A stretch of DNA of 15,772 nt. Source: an uncultured Subdoligranulum sp. (lineage in GTDB: Bacteria > Bacillota_A > Clostridia > Oscillospirales > Ruminococcaceae). The first letter of the stretch is position 1; the number at the start of each line of letters is the position of its first letter. The notes beneath the pieces were generated by a model. The model was not told where the DNA came from, ran no database searches, and saw only the letters and a list, made by a program, of their open reading frames with translations. The stretch spans positions 1 through 15,772 of the forward strand of contig NZ_CALADU010000251.1 in the NCBI RefSeq assembly GCF_937890665.1. Direction: 5' to 3'. Shown in pieces: positions 14,001 through 15,772 of the stretch. The position numbers and the translations under genes were made by a program.

Positions 14001-15772
14001 CCCGATGTACGACCACTGATGCTTGTACACATAGTCGGTGTACTGACCCGCACTGTTGGTTGCCAGCTGGGAAGTAGTCCCTGTCGGCTCCTTGGTTTTG
14101 GAATCCACATCGGGGTAGGTACCAGACAGCTTGTATGCATCGTCCTCCACGGGGATAACCACACCGGTGCCGCGCTCTACAATGTAGTATTTGCCCAGAT
14201 ACAGGTTGCTGAAGGTCAGCCATCCGTCCTTGATAACCGCACTGGCTACCAGATGGTCTTTGGCCAGCACCGGCAGGTAGTCATCCACCCACTGGCCGGA
14301 GTTGTCCCGGATGGGGGTATGCCAAATAGGGGTGCCGTCTGCATAGGTGATCTTGCTGTAGTCCACTGTGCCAGTGACACCGTCCGGGTGCTGAATATCT
14401 TCTGCGGCATACAGGTCATACACTGCACCATCCAGTCGGGCATCGGCATGAGCCTGACCGCTGGCCATGGCATCGCCATCGGTATCACGGCCTCCGACAT
14501 AGCGCACGGCATCCAGATCCACTTTACTGAGGGAGATTTCGCCCAGCGAACGGTCATTCTGCATGACACCGGTTACCGGAGTCATAGTGTAAGAATCTTC
14601 GTTGGCTGCGGTTCCAGAGTTATCGGTGTTGTAGGCACGACCTGCGTCCTGGTACTGAATCTCCGCTGCAGGTTCATCACTGGCCTTGTAGATGGTCACG
14701 GTGGTCTCCACACCGCCCGAAGTCAGCAGCTTGGTGCCTCCCGTATAACTGGTGGCGATGTCGGCACTGTAATGGGTATTGTCCAGCGTGATCACGCTGC
14801 CGTCGTTGGCTTTGGTGATTTCGATGTAATAACCCCGCTTGCCCAGGGGTGTACCTTCGGTTCCGGGATGCTCCACATCCGTCCAGTCGCCGTAATAGCC
14901 GGAGGGGGCGCGTGTTTCCACGATGATGAACTTTCCCTCGTTCCGCTGGGTATAATACATCTTCCGGCTGGTATCGTATTCGGTTCCATAGTCAGTACCG
15001 TTGGCCACCGAGTAGGTACCATCCTCATTGCGCACGACAGTGTATTGATTGTAGCCGCCGAACGGAATGTACTGCTGGGTGACGGTGTCCCACTCGTAGA
15101 CCTCATACAGTGCGTCCCCGGCGATCTGCTCGCCGGTCTCGCTGTCCACCTTTTTCAGATTGACCTGTAGACTCCACTCGTCATTCTTCATGACGTAATC
15201 GTTGGAACTGTCGGCAGGCACGGTAATGGTCTGGTGGCTGCCAAGACTGCCATTGAATTCCTCGAAGCCATACGGAATCTCCACTTCATCGTAAGAGAAG
15301 CGGATGGTTGCCAGTTCAGCACGGGCGGCTGCAATGGCTGCATCCACCATTCCCTGAGCCTCGTTCTTCAGCTGGGAAATGGCGGCGTTTTTGGCTGCTT
15401 CTGCCGCCGCATCCGCTTCGGCCTGGCTGCTGTAGGGGCCTTCCTGGCCGCTAAGCGTGGTAGTGGAAGTCTTGGTGACCTCGTAATGCACCGACCAAGT
15501 TACTGTGCCATCGCCGCCATTGTTCTGGTATTTGTCATCGTTGGTATGGCCGGTGGTGGTAATGGTCTGCGCACCGGCAGGACTCATCTGCCAGCTGCCG
15601 CCGTCGATGCTGCCGCTGGTCTTGGAAGGCTTGACGGTGATTTTGGCACCATCCACCTTTTCGCCGGTCTCCAGCTGCTGTTTGTCTGCATTGACCGTGA
15701 AGGTCAGGTCAAAACTGCCGCTGGCGCTCTGAGCCGGGGCAGTCCAGTTGGCGGAATAGTATTCGCTGTCGG
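11082..15772 (-). CDS. Giant LPXTG-anchored Cna-B/SpaA-type surface protein (5' end outside window)
   Basis: At least 1562 residues of a cell-wall protein; the N-terminus and signal peptide lie beyond 15772. An alanine-rich helical segment (about 15300-15431) is followed by roughly seven Cna-B/SpaA-like domains. Each opens with a lysine strand (VNLKKVD, ISLSKVD, VELSKHV, LRVTKID, LKIRKTG, LDIYKRD, FVSKRKL) and closes with a glutamate strand (IIVETRAPSGYY, YIVERGT, LVVETTTP, RLVEVNGPNGFY, HIEETGAPYGF, RIVELRPPQGYY, TLVETAAPNGYE). This is the Lys/Glu pattern that forms intramolecular isopeptide bonds. A proline-threonine stalk (PTPTPTPEQ) leads to LPQTG (11217-11231), a hydrophobic helix and KRRH. 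Unusually, 16 further, mostly acidic residues follow the basic stop. A sortase should attach it to the wall. Likely role: adhesin or mating-contact factor, comparable in job (not sequence) to PrgB of pCF10. Confidence 0.93.
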   Translation of the reverse strand, partial: DSEYYSANWTAPAQSASGSFDLTFTVNADKQQLETGEKVDGAKITVKPSKTSGSIDGGSWQMSPAGAQTITTTGHTNDDKYQNNGGDGTVTWSVHYEVTKTSTTTLSGQEGPYSSQAEADAAAEAAKNAAISQLKNEAQGMVDAAIAAARAELATIRFSYDEVEIPYGFEEFNGSLGSHQTITVPADSSNDYVMKNDEWSLQVNLKKVDSETGEQIAGDALYEVYEWDTVTQQYIPFGGYNQYTVVRNEDGTYSVANGTDYGTEYDTSRKMYYTQRNEGKFIIVETRAPSGYYGDWTDVEHPGTEGTPLGKRGYYIEITKANDGSVITLDNTHYSADIATSYTGGTKLLTSGGVETTVTIYKASDEPAAEIQYQDAGRAYNTDNSGTAANEDSYTMTPVTGVMQNDRSLGEISLSKVDLDAVRYVGGRDTDGDAMASGQAHADARLDGAVYDLYAAEDIQHPDGVTGTVDYSKITYADGTPIWHTPIRDNSGQWVDDYLPVLAKDHLVASAVIKDGWLTFSNLYLGKYYIVERGTGVVIPVEDDAYKLSGTYPDVDSKTKEPTGTTSQLATNSAGQYTDYVYKHQWSYIGQSKALDGTKTYDGYYESYAIGYLCDEHNYYITPAYADEGWYIEKTAFEDNRQAEGEQLDTTIYSANYHLHRDNVLAESQDQVMKGNVELSKHVSSTGGSDGIDLEGAGFTFYLIPDLSKEDQFAQSRSGKYLIKSILDAYINPEYDESHPKYDFSGEAQAIAKTYEVNADQIAAYNATLTAAGDFKNGSGDGWIATGRPNEYQLAEIFSNDTGTIRVQGLPYGQYLVVETTTPKDVFQAEPFIVTIDPTDESNPQSAMANPKDAVQTPSGSYQKFTVLDEEIEVYLRVTKIDEETGKAVLLKDTAFQIYWMDEQGNHIYDENGNAKLVTMTDTTNPLLPKDVDTFYTDDTGMLVLPEKLPLGHYRLVEVNGPNGFYNEWAASAVYEDGHLQIDDTGNFADGSFYVDFSVTTDRVYKATGDDSEDSQDILVIDEDYQNNETLGVLKIRKTGEVLTGWQEDEGGTFDPEFFGEARPGHFVYEDRPIPYAEYTITAAENIYTQDRQTDANENRTLWYAKGDVVAVVRPGDRTSDIAAFAPGRTNSTYDFLSVIHDGTVGEVTVTLPLGSYHIEETGAPYGFVGTKQSYDVTFVWDKQTNDVVLAKTVTSNPGDGSASETENYEIVNVKGASDAQIEAQVLKFHNERVKPQLDIYKRDIKTGALVAGAVYNLITVDDIYSATGDLLFRAGDLIATSVPTDENGHTTFTIDFPMRGEFYGMEGVRIPENTTANSGKYRIVELRPPQGYYLDAPDQEFEFVYQGAETSVIEMENTFENDATSFFVSKRKLTGDEELPGATLTIQDKDGNVVRQWVSGNTPTEIRGLQFDKIYTLVETAAPNGYEVAESIRFKLVQRKDENGNLLNEADVYVCTGKDWLIFDHWTLLKDGMVVMRDAPSPDTPENPSPTPTPTPEQPVSTPVPTPKPVASLPQTGDNTPLGLLVALAGAAGIAFGILLYKRRHTEEPSPEDDPQYEDRT
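11217..11231 (-). other. LPQTG sortase sorting signal
   Basis: Codons for LPQTG, followed by a ~20-residue hydrophobic segment (LGLLVALAGAAGIAFGILL) and KRR. This is a complete cell-wall sorting signal. No sortase gene is present in the window, so a host or distal element sortase is required. Confidence 0.92.

Noticed and set aside
11100..15170. Very long open frame on the plus strand opposite the surface-protein gene
   Set aside because: The translation has no domain, no ribosome site and the composition of an antisense shadow of GC-rich codons; the minus strand has clear Cna-B and LPQTG features.
1..15772. CRISPR array, tRNA/rRNA genes, insertion sequences, attachment sites
   Set aside because: None seen: no regularly spaced repeats, no cloverleaf, no transposase or integrase, and neither end of the element is inside the window.

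Overview
The window is an internal piece of an integrative conjugative (or large mobilisable) element. It most likely comes from a gut Bacillota of the Oscillospiraceae/Lachnospiraceae type. Reasons: fairly GC-rich Gram-positive-style genes with strong GGAGG ribosome sites; every convincing gene on the minus strand; dense ATGA/TGATG stop-start overlaps; and the familiar set VirD4/TcpA-like coupling protein, PcfB/DUF3801, DUF4314, MOBP relaxase, MobC, DUF3991-Toprim, DUF3846 and a giant Cna-B/LPXTG surface protein. Host and family names come from reading the translations, not from a search. No integrase, T4SS ATPase (VirB4), tRNA, rRNA, CRISPR or element end is visible, and both window edges cut genes (coupling protein on the left, surface protein on the right). 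|| Layout in transcription order (right to left): (1) 15772-11082, a >1560-residue LPQTG-anchored protein with about seven Cna-B-like domains, stop-start coupled to a DUF3846 gene (11085-10654) and closed by a strong intrinsic terminator (10591-10627). (2) A four-gene DNA-metabolism cassette: metK (SAM synthetase), a Toprim/DUF3991 primase-like protein, a protein fusing an unknown N-terminal domain to a hexapeptide beta-helix, and an orphan beta-class DNA methyltransferase. SAM producer and SAM consumer share one transcription unit. (3) A junction at 6480-6590 with two near-identical long palindromes in opposite orientation, centred 53 bp apart. (4) The mobilisation module: a small nucleotide-sugar-hydrolase-like protein, a hairpin-rich non-coding stretch that is my best oriT candidate (about 6020-6095), a small unknown protein, MobC, a larger possible relative of that unknown protein, the relaxase, DUF4314 and PcfB. 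(5) A hypothetical gene with an intrinsic terminator, then DUF4240, a 102-residue hypothetical, and the start of the VirD4 coupling protein. || Working model (inference): MobC and the relaxase process oriT. PcfB and VirD4 deliver the complex to a secretion channel encoded beyond the left edge. The surface protein may help donor-recipient contact. The Toprim protein and the methyltransferase with its own SAM synthetase may act on the transferred DNA after entry. Points most worth a second look are the twin palindromes beside the methyltransferase, the element-borne MetK with altered residues in a normally invariant motif, the beta-helix fusion, the oriT candidate, the similar small proteins flanking mobC, and a terminator-like hairpin inside the relaxase gene.
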